Part shown: positions 38,929 through 45,608 of the stretch, one piece after another | Position numbering within the stretch: the stretch's first letter is position 1 | Layout: each line of letters begins with the position of its first letter | Assembly (NCBI GenBank): GCA_015068025.1 | Contig: SVLH01000015.1 | Location: 1 to 45,781 of the forward strand | Source of the DNA: Oscillospiraceae bacterium | Lineage (GTDB): Bacteria; Bacillota; Clostridia; Oscillospirales; Oscillospiraceae | Direction of reading: 5' to 3' | Length of the DNA stretch: 45,781 bases | Notes under the pieces: model-generated | The model's database searches: none | What the model was told of the DNA's origin: nothing | Seen by the model: only the letters and a program-made list of their open reading frames with translations | Made by a program: the position numbers and the translations under genes

Positions 38929-40920
38929 TCAGGAAATATCTGCCATTTCGAGGTATTTGTAGCCGTTTTCTGCAATATGGTCTTTTCTGCCCTGCAGATT
39001 GTCGCCCAGCAGGAGGTCAAAGATCTCGGCAGTGCGCTCCACATCCTCCGGCATCACCCGGATGAGGCGGCGGGTCTCGGGGTTCATGGTGGTCAGCCAC
39101 ATCATGTCGGGATCATTCTCGCCAAGGCCCTTGGATCGGTCGACTTTGATCTTCCTGCCGCTACCCTCCAGCTCTTTGAGGATGTCGTTTTTCTCCTTGT
39201 CGGAGTAGGCAAACCATGTCTTCTCCCCGCAGTTGATCTCGAACAGCGGTGTTTCCGCAATGTAGACGTAGCCCTCGCGGATGAGGGTGGGCGTCAGACG
39301 GTAGAGCATGGTCAGGATCAGGGTGCGGATCTGGAAGCCGTCCACGTCACCGTCGGTACAGATGACCACCTTGCTCCAGCGCAGGTTTTCGATGTCGAAG
39401 GCCGTCATGTTCTTGACGTGCTTGTTCTGCACCTCCACGCCGCAGCCCAGCACGCGGATCAGATCCATGATGATGTCGCTCTTGAAGATGCGGGCGTAGT
39501 CCGCTTTCAGACAGTTGAGGATCTTGCCGCGCACGGGCATGATACCCTGATACTCCGCATCGCGGCTCAGCTTGACGCTGCCCAATGCAGAGTCACCCTC
39601 CACGATGTAGATCTCGCGTTTACTGACATCCTTGGAGCGGCAGTCCACAAATTTCTGCACCCGGTCGGCAATGCTGATGTTGTCCGTCAGCTTCTTCTTG
39701 ATGTTCAGGCGCTGCTTCTCCGCGCTTTCCCGGGAGCGCTTGTTCACCAGCACCTGCTCGGCGATCTTTTCCGCATCGAAGTGATTTTCGATGAAGTAGA
39801 TCTCCAGGTTCGTGCGGAGGAACTCCGTCATGGCCTCCTGCACGAATTTGTTGGTAATGGCCTTCTTCGTCTGGTTTTCGTAGCTGGTCTGGGTGGAGAA
39901 GTTGTTGGAGACCAGTACGATGCAGTCTTCAATGTCCGTCCATGTGATGCGGCTCTCGTTCTTCTGGTACTTGTTCTGGTCCTTGAGATACTTGTCCACC
40001 GCAGACACAAAGGCGGAACGGGTGGCCTTTTCGGGGCTGCCGCCGTGTTCCAGCCAGCTGGAGTTGTGGTAGTGCTCGATGGCCTGTACCCTGTTGGAGA
40101 AACACACGGCGCAGCTGAGCTTTACCTTGTACTCGTCCTTGTCCGCGCGGTCGCGTCCGCGCTTTTCCGTCTGCCAGAACACCGGTGTGGTCAGGCTGCC
40201 CTCTCCGGCCAGTTCCGTCACATAGTCGCTGATGCCGTTTTCGTAGAGGAATTCCGTTTCCTCAAACTTGTTGGGCGCCACCTCATCGCGGAAGCGGAAG
40301 GTAATGCCCGCATTCACCACCGCCTGCCGCTTCATCACGTCCTTGAAGTATTCGGCGGGGATGGCAATATCAGTAAACACGTCCAGATCCGGCAGCCAGC
40401 GGGTGCGGGTGCCCGTCTTCTTCTTGGAAAACTCCGTCTTTTCCAGTCCGCCCACGATCTCGCCCCGCTCAAAGTGCAGGCGGTATTCATAGCCGTCACG
40501 CCAGACGGTGACATCCATATACCGGGAGGCATACTGGGTGGCGCAGGCGCCAAGGCCGTTCAGACCCAGCGAATATTCGTAGTTGTCGCCCGAGGTGTTG
40601 TTGTACTTGCCGCCGGCGTACAGCTCGCAGTAGACCAGTTCCCAGTTGTAGCGCTGCTCCTTCTCGTTCCAGTCCACAGGGCAGCCGCGGCCGGCGTCCT
40701 CCACTTCGATGGAATGATCGGCGTAGCGGGTGACGGTGATGCTTCTGCCGTGTCCTTCTCTCGCCTCGTCGATGGAGTTGGAGAGGATCTCGAATACTGC
40801 GTGTTCGCAGCCGTCCAGTCCGTCAGAGCCGAAAATCACGCCCGGGCGTTTCCGGACGCGGTCTGCGCCTTTCAGGGACGAAATACTTTCGTTGCCGTAA
40901 TCTTGCTTTTTCGCAGCCAT
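38929..40920 (-). CDS. parE: DNA topoisomerase IV subunit B (GyrB/ParE family)
   Basis: 663 residues. GHKL ATPase motifs: EILSNSIDEAREG, VEDAGRGCPVD and GLNGLGACATQYAS. The TOPRIM domain carries EGDSALGSVKLSRD, CTDGDVDGFQIRT and KGLGENDPDMMW. It powers strand passage with ParC. First gene of a six-gene operon with a promoter at 40966-40994; GGAGG lies 4-5 nt before the ATG. Gyrase B remains possible, but pairing with a GyrA-box-less partner favours ParE. Confidence 0.9.
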   Translation of the reverse strand: MAAKKQDYGNESISSLKGADRVRKRPGVIFGSDGLDGCEHAVFEILSNSIDEAREGHGRSITVTRYADHSIEVEDAGRGCPVDWNEKEQRYNWELVYCELYAGGKYNNTSGDNYEYSLGLNGLGACATQYASRYMDVTVWRDGYEYRLHFERGEIVGGLEKTEFSKKKTGTRTRWLPDLDVFTDIAIPAEYFKDVMKRQAVVNAGITFRFRDEVAPNKFEETEFLYENGISDYVTELAGEGSLTTPVFWQTEKRGRDRADKDEYKVKLSCAVCFSNRVQAIEHYHNSSWLEHGGSPEKATRSAFVSAVDKYLKDQNKYQKNESRITWTDIEDCIVLVSNNFSTQTSYENQTKKAITNKFVQEAMTEFLRTNLEIYFIENHFDAEKIAEQVLVNKRSRESAEKQRLNIKKKLTDNISIADRVQKFVDCRSKDVSKREIYIVEGDSALGSVKLSRDAEYQGIMPVRGKILNCLKADYARIFKSDIIMDLIRVLGCGVEVQNKHVKNMTAFDIENLRWSKVVICTDGDVDGFQIRTLILTMLYRLTPTLIREGYVYIAETPLFEINCGEKTWFAYSDKEKNDILKELEGSGRKIKVDRSKGLGENDPDMMWLTTMNPETRRLIRVMPEDVERTAEIFDLLLGDNLQGRKDHIAENGYKYLEMADIS

Positions 40921-40965
40921 AGTTCCTCCAAGCAGGCAGAATGTGCCAAAAAATCAATATATAGT

Positions 40966-40994
40966 ATTGTATCACGGTTTTACCACAGGTTCAA
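40966..40994 (-). promoter_or_regulatory. Promoter of the parE operon
   Basis: Minus strand TTGAAC (40994-40989), 17-bp spacer, TACAAT (40971-40966). Confidence 0.75.
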
Positions 40995-41063
40995 GTATTC
41001 CTCTTGGAACCCTCAAATTTATGAGATTCTTCACTTTTCGATTGAAAATGTTGTTACGCAACG

Positions 41064-41141
41064 TTTTCCATAATCTTTCTGCCACCTTCATAAACCGTTC
41101 ATATTTCAGGATTTTTCACATTTTCCACAGAGTTTTCCACA
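41064..41141 (+). other. AT-rich stretch with DnaA-box-like motifs
   Basis: TTTTCCACA occurs at 41121-41129 and 41133-41141 (one mismatch to TTATCCACA), with TTTTCCATA at 41064-41072. It lies between the divergent parE and CPBP promoters. It is too sparse to be called an origin; DnaA could bind here. Confidence 0.3.
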
Positions 41142-41199
41142 CCGTTATGTCAACTTTGTAACTCCTCAAAAAATAACTGTTTTTCTTCCAGTAAATCTC

Positions 41200-41230
41200 T
41201 TGACCTTCCCCCAAGGGTAACGTGTATACT
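41200..41230 (+). promoter_or_regulatory. MerR-type promoter (19-bp spacer) of the CPBP gene
   Basis: TTGACC (41200-41205), 19-bp spacer, TATACT (41225-41230); the spacer holds a CTTCCCCC/AAGGGTAA near-dyad. This is the architecture of promoters activated by MerR-family proteins. No merR gene adjoins. Confidence 0.7.
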
Positions 41231-41271
41231 TCTTTACAGAAGCCCCCCACACCGCTTAAGGAGGAACACAC

Positions 41272-42195
41272 ATGGAATCCACAAATCCGAAGCAGGAAAC
41301 CAAACGGATCCTGCTCTTTCTGGGCATCACCTTTTCTCTCACCTGGGTCTACTGTCTTACCGTGGTCTATCCGCTGCTGCGGGGCGACACACTGGCAGGC
41401 CTGCCTCCCATCGCCGCACAGCTGGCCGTGGCCGCAGCGATGTTCTTCCCCTCCATCGGCGTTCTGCTGACCCGTCTGCTCACAAGAGAGGGCTTTCAGA
41501 ACGCATGGCTCCATCCCCATTTCAAAGAAAATCTCAAAGTCTATCTGGCGGCATGGTTTGGCCCCGGCATCCTCACGCTGCTGGGAACGGGGCTTTATTT
41601 CCTGCTCTTTCCGCACCAGTTTGACCCTTCACTGGGCTATTTCAAGGCCACGCTGGAATCCGCCGGCGGCGATCTCAGCACGCTCCCCGTCTCTCTGCCC
41701 GTCCTGATGCTGATTCAGTTTGTGCAGGCGCTGTTCCTCGCCCCTGCTATGAATTTTTTCAACTGCTTCGGTGAGGAGTGGGGCTGGCGAGGCTATCTGC
41801 TGCCAAAAATGGCCAAGAAGCTGTCCGCCATTCCCACACTGCTGGTCACCGGCGTTATTTGGGGTCTGTGGCACGCACCTTTGACTATTGTGGGTCACAA
41901 TTACGGCACGGGCTACCCCGGCTTTCCCTTCGCCGGCATCGCCGCCATGTGCGGCTTCTGCATCGTGCTGGGCATCTTCCTCTCCTGGCTGACGCTGAAA
42001 GCACAGAGCTGCATCCCTGCCGTTCTGGCTCACGGTGCCATCAACGGCATCGCTGCCATCGGCATTTACCTGACCGCCGACGGAGGCGATCCCTTTATCG
42101 GCCCCGCCCCCACCGGCACCATCGGCATCCTGCCGTTTCTGGCCGTTGCCTTGGCCCTCTGCCTGTCTTATTTTCGGAAACGCTCTGCCGCATAA
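41272..42195 (+). CDS. CPBP (CAAX protease/Abi) family intramembrane metalloprotease
   Basis: 307 residues with seven to eight hydrophobic segments. The family signatures are present: EEWGWRGYLLPKM (EExxxR) in mid-protein and GVIWGLWHAPLTIVGHN (His), plus a later HGAINGIAAIG. In bacteria these are linked to processing of small peptides, bacteriocin immunity or stress. AAGGAGG 7 nt before the ATG. Expression probably depends on a MerR-type activator. The upstream gene is divergent. Confidence 0.9.
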   Translation: MESTNPKQETKRILLFLGITFSLTWVYCLTVVYPLLRGDTLAGLPPIAAQLAVAAAMFFPSIGVLLTRLLTREGFQNAWLHPHFKENLKVYLAAWFGPGILTLLGTGLYFLLFPHQFDPSLGYFKATLESAGGDLSTLPVSLPVLMLIQFVQALFLAPAMNFFNCFGEEWGWRGYLLPKMAKKLSAIPTLLVTGVIWGLWHAPLTIVGHNYGTGYPGFPFAGIAAMCGFCIVLGIFLSWLTLKAQSCIPAVLAHGAINGIAAIGIYLTADGGDPFIGPAPTGTIGILPFLAVALALCLSYFRKRSAA

Positions 42196-42198
42196 GGC

Positions 42199-42226
42199 TT
42201 TACTTCTCCGGATTCCGCACTATAAT
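42199..42226 (+). promoter_or_regulatory. Promoter of the deacetylase gene
   Basis: TTTACT (42199-42204), 16-bp spacer, consensus TATAAT (42221-42226). Confidence 0.6.
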
Positions 42227-42252
42227 GAAGTCAGGAAAGGGGTGGTGTGTAT

Positions 42253-42960
42253 ATGAGATTCAAGGAACAAGACAAACGGAAAGCCGTCACCTTCAGCTAC
42301 GACGACGGCGTGACACAGGACATCCGCTTGATCGAACTGTTCAACAAGTACGGTCTGAAGGCCACCTTCAACCTCAATTCGGAACTGTTGGGAAAGAAGG
42401 GCATCCTGCAGCGGGACGGAGGCCGCTTTTCCCAGTACAAGATCCACCCGGACGATGTAAAGTTCGTCTACGAGGGGCATGAAGTCGCCGTGCATACCCT
42501 GACCCATCCCAACCTGACCACCCTTGAAGACGCCGAGGTCATCCGTCAGACCGAGCAGGACCGACAGAACCTCTCTGCGCTGGTGGAGTACGAAGTGGTG
42601 GGCATGGCCTATCCCTGCGGCGGCGTGAACAACGACGAGCGGGTGGCAAGCCTCATTCGGGAGCATACCGGCATCCGCTACTGCCGCACCATCACCAACA
42701 CAGACAGCTTTGACCCGCAGGCGGATCTGTACCGCTTCAACCCCAATGTGTTCCATGTCCGGCAGTTTGACCGGCTGATGGAACTGGGCCGCCGCTTTGT
42801 GGAACTGGAAGCCGACAAGCCGCAGATCTTCTATATCTGGGGACATTCCTACGAAATGGACTTCAACCCTGACAACTGGGCAAAGATGGAAGAATTCTGC
42901 CGCCTTGTCAGCGGAAAAGACGATATTTTCTACGGCACCAACGCGGAGGTGCTTCTGTAA
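42253..42960 (+). CDS. Polysaccharide deacetylase (NodB homology) family protein
   Basis: 235 residues from MRFKEQDKRKAVTFSYDDGVTQD. Motif 1 FSYDDG gives the catalytic and metal-binding Asp pair; motif 2 HTLTHPNL gives the metal His residues; a late GHSYEMD could supply the last motif. No signal peptide, so probably cytosolic, acting on N-acetylated sugars or a related amide. ATG 42253 is 10 nt from AAAGGGG; the GTG at 42247 is an alternative. Confidence 0.88.
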   Translation: MRFKEQDKRKAVTFSYDDGVTQDIRLIELFNKYGLKATFNLNSELLGKKGILQRDGGRFSQYKIHPDDVKFVYEGHEVAVHTLTHPNLTTLEDAEVIRQTEQDRQNLSALVEYEVVGMAYPCGGVNNDERVASLIREHTGIRYCRTITNTDSFDPQADLYRFNPNVFHVRQFDRLMELGRRFVELEADKPQIFYIWGHSYEMDFNPDNWAKMEEFCRLVSGKDDIFYGTNAEVLL

Positions 42961-42962
42961 AG

Positions 42963-42998
42963 CAAGAGCGACGGCGAAAGCCGTCGCTCTTGTTTTTT
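42963..42998 (+). terminator. Terminator of the deacetylase gene
   Basis: Perfect 13-bp stem CAAGAGCGACGGC/GCCGTCGCTCTTG with GAAA loop and T6 tail. The stop codon of the antisense small gene touches its tail. Confidence 0.93.
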
Positions 42999-43134
42999 AC
43001 TTTGTCAGCATCAATACCACACCGTAGATCACGCTGGCCAGCGTGCCGAACACGATGACAGGCCCGGCCACGGTGAACATTTTTGCCGCCATACCGGTGA
43101 CAAAGCCCTCGGCCGCTGTCAATATAGGACACAT
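42997..43134 (-). CDS. Small membrane peptide, copy 1 of 3
   Basis: 45 residues, ATG 43134: MCPILTAAEGFVTGMAAK, then MFTVAGPVIVFGTLASVIYG and VVLMLTK. One hydrophobic helix rich in Gly and small residues spans roughly residues 20-43. Two more copies lie at 44660-44803 and 45468-45608. Differences among the copies are mostly at silent codon positions, which suggests selection on the peptide. No good ribosome site precedes this ATG; translation could start at the inner Met. Function unknown; small holin-, toxin- or sensor-like peptides are possibilities only. Confidence 0.5.
   Translation of the reverse strand: MCPILTAAEGFVTGMAAKMFTVAGPVIVFGTLASVIYGVVLMLTK
43004..43133 (-). repeat. Dispersed direct repeat, copy 1 (c1)
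   Basis: About 110-130 bp shared with 44674-44802 and 45482-45606, same orientation. Its right edge lies at GTCAATATAGGACACA. It coincides with the small membrane peptide gene. Confidence 0.8.
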
Positions 43135-43149
43135 TTTTTCACAAATTTC

Positions 43150-43178
43150 TTGCATATTTCATTGCCTTATGATATGAT
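43150..43178 (+). promoter_or_regulatory. Promoter of the small glycine-rich membrane protein gene
   Basis: TTGCAT (43150-43155), 17-bp spacer, TATGAT (43173-43178); starts a leader of about 235 nt. Confidence 0.6.
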
Positions 43179-43255
43179 GCTTTCGCTAAACAAATTACAT
43201 AAAGCAAAGAAGGTTTTTTCTTTTTTTGCAGGGTATTTGTACCCATTTATACGCA

Positions 43256-43398
43256 CACAATACCTTTAAGGATTGGGCAAAATCGCAAATTCCGACAAGT
43301 TATTGTGTTAGGATTATCCTTCTTTACTTGTAATTTGTTTGGCGACAATCGGAGTTTGCGCTTTTCAATGCGTCAACTTCGGTTGGCGCATTTTTTAT
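43256..43398 (+). promoter_or_regulatory. Structured leader with terminator hairpin (possible attenuator)
   Basis: Within the 5' leader, ACACAATA can pair with TATTGTGT (8 bp, about 43257-43264 with 43302-43309). A terminator-like hairpin AATGCGTCAAC-TTCG-GTTGGCGCATT plus TTTTTAT follows at 43369-43398, ending about 9 nt before the ribosome site. A terminator in front of its own gene suggests transcription control by a ligand or translation event. Confidence 0.5.
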
Positions 43399-43421
43399 TT
43401 ATGTGGGAAGGAGGAGAAAAG

Positions 43422-43676
43422 ATGGGTGTTGCTTCGTTAGTTTTGGGCATTATCAGCACGATTATCGCTATAATTTTCCCCGCAATTGGTTGGATTGGTA
43501 TCATCCTCGGTATGATTGGCATTATTCTTGGCGCAATTGCAAAAAAGAATGGGCAAAAAGGCGCCGCTACCGCAGGTCTGGTTCTGTCGATCATCGGTAC
43601 AGCTCTTGCTTTAATCCTGTACTTAGCTTGTGCTGCTTGTGTTGCTGGCCTCGCTGGTGTTGCTAACAGTCTTTAA
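43422..43676 (+). CDS. Small glycine-rich membrane protein (DUF4190-like)
   Basis: 84 residues from MGVASLVLGIISTIIAIIFPAIGW. Two to three TM helices with GxxxG-type packing (GIILGMIGIILGAIAKKNGQKGAATAGLVLSIIGTAL), as in DUF4190 proteins. AAGGAGG 7 nt upstream fixes the ATG; the longer frame from 43305 runs through the hairpin. AT-rich codon use compared with neighbours to the left. Followed by its own terminator, then lgt-like gene. Confidence 0.75.
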   Translation: MGVASLVLGIISTIIAIIFPAIGWIGIILGMIGIILGAIAKKNGQKGAATAGLVLSIIGTALALILYLACAACVAGLAGVANSL

Positions 43677-43681
43677 CAGGC

Positions 43682-43717
43682 GAGAAAGCGGTCTTGTAAA
43701 AGATCGCTTTCTTTTCA
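43682..43717 (+). terminator. Terminator after the small membrane protein gene
   Basis: Stem GAAAGCGGTCTT/AAGATCGCTTTC (one G-T pair) with 4-nt loop and TTTTC tail. Confidence 0.75.
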
Positions 43718-43729
43718 CCCTTATAGCTT

Positions 43730-44518
43730 ATGTATCCTTATTTAGAAATCTTTAATAGACACATTCCGTTATACGGAATATGCTTACTTTTGGGAATCGT
43801 CTTTGTATTTTTACTTTGTGCCAAGAGTGCTAAAAAACATGGATGTAATTACTACGATATGTTAATTATCGGCGGCTTCTCCCTTTTATTTGCATTGCCT
43901 TTTGGTAGTTTGCTATATACTATAGTTACATACAATTTAAAAGAAATATTTTCTTTTATTTTAAAAGGAAACTTTCGTGTTTTCGGCGGTTTGGTTTTTT
44001 ATGGTGCACTCATCGGTGGCATTATCGGAGGTATACTTGGAATTCGTGTTGCAAAATTAGATTTGCGCACCTCCGAAAAAATAATTATTCCTTATATACC
44101 TATCGGTCACGCTGTTGGCAGAATTGGATGCTTATTGGCGGGTTGTTGCTATGGTATGGAATACACCGGTCCATTTGCCGTATATTACCAAAATTCACTT
44201 GCCGGAGCATTACCTCAACAAGGATATTTCCCTATTCAAATTTTAGAATCACTATTGAATATCTGTATTTGTTTGATTCTGTTAAAAGTCAAAAAAAAGA
44301 CAACACAAAATTTCGAGCTATTATCAGTATATTTTATACTTTACGGTCTTGTTAGATTTTTTCTTGAATTTTTGCGAGGAGATGTTGGTAGGGGAATTTA
44401 TTATAACATTTCCACATCGCAGTGGATTTCTCTTGCGTTGTTCGCTCTCGGTGGTTCATATATAATCTATTTAAAGGCAAGGAAGAAAACCGAAACAGAA
44501 TCTTGCAACTTAACTTAA
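43730..44518 (+). CDS. Prolipoprotein diacylglyceryl transferase-like protein
   Basis: 262 residues, about seven TM helices. FRVFGGLVFYGALIGGIIGG matches the Lgt H-GGL region, and GHAVGRIGCLLAGCCYGMEY stands where housekeeping Lgt has GRIGNFINGE, so this is the diverged Cys-containing Lgt-like branch seen in Firmicutes. The C-terminal YGLVRFFLEFLRGD motif is kept. It would transfer diacylglycerol to a lipobox Cys; an accessory role is likely because the window's host lipoproteins would need a core enzyme elsewhere. Strongly AT-rich, no clear ribosome site, 53 nt after the preceding gene. Confidence 0.82.
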   Translation: MYPYLEIFNRHIPLYGICLLLGIVFVFLLCAKSAKKHGCNYYDMLIIGGFSLLFALPFGSLLYTIVTYNLKEIFSFILKGNFRVFGGLVFYGALIGGIIGGILGIRVAKLDLRTSEKIIIPYIPIGHAVGRIGCLLAGCCYGMEYTGPFAVYYQNSLAGALPQQGYFPIQILESLLNICICLILLKVKKKTTQNFELLSVYFILYGLVRFFLEFLRGDVGRGIYYNISTSQWISLALFALGGSYIIYLKARKKTETESCNLT

Positions 44519-44588
44519 CATTTTGCAAGAGCGGGTCTGTTGCAACATGCAATTCTTGCGAAAATCGCCCTCTCCAAACGTTAGAAGT

Positions 44589-44626
44589 AGCGGGAGAAAT
44601 CACGAAAACTCGTGGTTTCTCCCGCT
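44589..44626. repeat. 17-bp inverted repeat downstream of the lgt-like gene
   Basis: Arms AGCGGGAGAAATCACGA and TCGTGGTTTCTCCCGCT (16/17 paired) around AAAC. No strong T-run on either side; it may end transcription or protect mRNA 3' ends. Confidence 0.7.
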
Positions 44627-44659
44627 AAAATATTAGGTCAAGTTTCTAAAAAGTTTATT

Positions 44660-44803
44660 TTACAACAGTCCAATTATCCAATAAATCAAGCCATAGATCA
44701 CGCTTGCCAGCGTGCCGAACACGATCACCGGCCCGGCCACGGTGAACATTTTTGCCGCCATGCCGGTGACAAAGCCCTCTGCTGCTGTCAATATAGGACA
44801 CAG
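44660..44803 (-). CDS. Small membrane peptide, copy 2 of 3 (start uncertain)
   Basis: Reads CPILTAAEGFVTGMAAK, MFTVAGPVIVFGTLASVIYG and LIYWIIGLL before TAA. At the position of the copy-1 ATG this copy has CTG, so it may start there, at an inner Met, or at an ATG at 44866 that adds 21 residues overlapping the neighbouring promoter. The open frame and silent differences to copies 1 and 3 are the support. Confidence 0.4.
   Translation of the reverse strand: MCPILTAAEGFVTGMAAKMFTVAGPVIVFGTLASVIYGLIYWIIGLL
44674..44802 (-). repeat. Dispersed direct repeat, copy 2 (c2)
   Basis: Shares 129 bp with c3 (45482-45606) including TTATCCAATAAATCAAGCC at one edge, and about 110 bp with c1. Confidence 0.85.
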
Positions 44804-44807
44804 TAGT

Positions 44808-44888
44808 TTGCCAATAAAACTTTGCAAAAGTTCTTGACAAGTTTTCTTGGCAGTGTTATAATACAATCGTGCACAGAAAACTTGGCAA
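44808..44888. promoter_or_regulatory. Repeated TTGnCAA motifs around the DUF6442-like promoter
   Basis: TTGCCAA (44808-44814), the palindrome CTTGACAAG (44833-44841, on the -35), TTGGCAG (44847-44853) and TTGGCAA (44882-44888). Likely operator half-sites, plausibly for the XRE protein at 45227. Confidence 0.5.
44834..44862 (+). promoter_or_regulatory. Consensus promoter of the DUF6442-like/XRE operon
   Basis: TTGACA (44834-44839), 17-bp spacer, TATAAT (44857-44862): perfect match at both boxes. Confidence 0.88.
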
Positions 44889-44900
44889 AGGAGGTATACT

Positions 44901-45224
44901 ATGAATAGAGATGAAATTCTATCTAAAATTCACAACCAAAAAAATAGAACAGATGAATATGAAATGCACATTCGCTTAAAAGCTGGAAAAATAAGTAAAG
45001 CAGTTGGAGTTTCTATCGCTTTTCTTTTGGTCTTAATTGATGCTATTTGGTTAGATATTGCTGCAATTGGTTGGACAGCGTTAACTATAGCATTTGGAAT
45101 GAATGCAATTGAAGATTGGATTGTAGTAATTGGTGCAAAAGCAAAAACAGAATGGTTTTCTACTGTATTTGATACTGCGATGCTAATTGCATCTATTATT
45201 ATGCTAGTTAAAGTAGTGGTGTAA
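44901..45224 (+). CDS. Small membrane protein, DUF6442-like
   Basis: 107 residues. A charged N-terminal segment (MNRDEILSKIHNQKNRTDEYEMHIRLKAGKI) is followed by three hydrophobic segments. This N-terminal pattern plus an adjacent small XRE regulator fits DUF6442 proteins, which are of unknown role and often paired this way in Firmicutes. AAAGGAGG 6 nt upstream. AT-rich. The next gene starts 2 nt after its stop. Confidence 0.75.
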   Translation: MNRDEILSKIHNQKNRTDEYEMHIRLKAGKISKAVGVSIAFLLVLIDAIWLDIAAIGWTALTIAFGMNAIEDWIVVIGAKAKTEWFSTVFDTAMLIASIIMLVKVVV

Positions 45225-45226
45225 AT

Positions 45227-45433
45227 ATGAAAGATACCTTGATACTAAAAAACAATATTAAGGAAAACCGTATACGGTTAGGGTTGTCTCAATCTCAACT
45301 TGCTGAACTTGTTGGTGTTTCTCGAAATACTATCAGTTCGATTGAAACGGGTCAATTCTGCCCCACCGCAAAACTGGCTTTGATCCTGTGCATAGCATTA
45401 GATAAAAAATTCGAAGAACTGTTTTACTTTTAA
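45227..45433 (+). CDS. Small XRE-family transcriptional regulator
   Basis: 68 residues, a single helix-turn-helix (IKENRIRLGLSQSQLAELVGVSRNTISSIETGQFCPTAKLALILCIALDKKFEELFYF). This is the short YvaO/Cro-like type that often represses its own small operon. It is co-transcribed with the DUF6442-like gene, and TTGnCAA sites at the operon promoter are candidate targets. Confidence 0.9.
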   Translation: MKDTLILKNNIKENRIRLGLSQSQLAELVGVSRNTISSIETGQFCPTAKLALILCIALDKKFEELFYF

Positions 45434-45436
45434 TAG

Positions 45437-45467
45437 AAAAGGCTTGACCAACTCGGTCAAGCCTTTT
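45437..45467 (+). terminator. Terminator of the XRE operon
   Basis: Perfect 13-bp stem AAAAGGCTTGACC/GGTCAAGCCTTTT with 5-nt loop, 3 nt after the stop; the stop codon of small peptide copy 3 abuts it on the other strand. Confidence 0.85.
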
Positions 45468-45608
45468 CTAAAATAAAGTCGTTATCCAATAAATCAAGCC
45501 ATAGATCACGCTTGCCAGCGTGCCGAACACGATCACCGGCCCGGCCACGGTGAACATTTTCGCCGCCATACCGGTGACAAAGCCCTCTGGTTGTGTCAAG
45601 ATAGACAT
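45468..45608 (-). CDS. Small membrane peptide, copy 3 of 3
   Basis: 46 residues, ATG 45608: MSILTQPEGFVTGMAAK, MFTVAGPVIVFGTLASVIYG, LIYWITTLF, stop TAG. The start lies at the same place as in copy 1. Only weak GAAGAA precedes it. Copies 1 and 3 keep the ORF with silent changes, which supports a real gene family. Confidence 0.5.
   Translation of the reverse strand: MSILTQPEGFVTGMAAKMFTVAGPVIVFGTLASVIYGLIYWITTLF
45482..45606 (-). repeat. Dispersed direct repeat, copy 3 (c3)
   Basis: Near-identical to c2 over its left part; diverges at its right end (GTCAAGATAGAC against GTCAATATAGGACAC). Confidence 0.85.

Noticed and set aside
41064-41141. Chromosomal replication origin
   Set aside because: Too few DnaA-like boxes, no dnaA, dnaN or recF genes nearby; parE/parC presence alone is not evidence.
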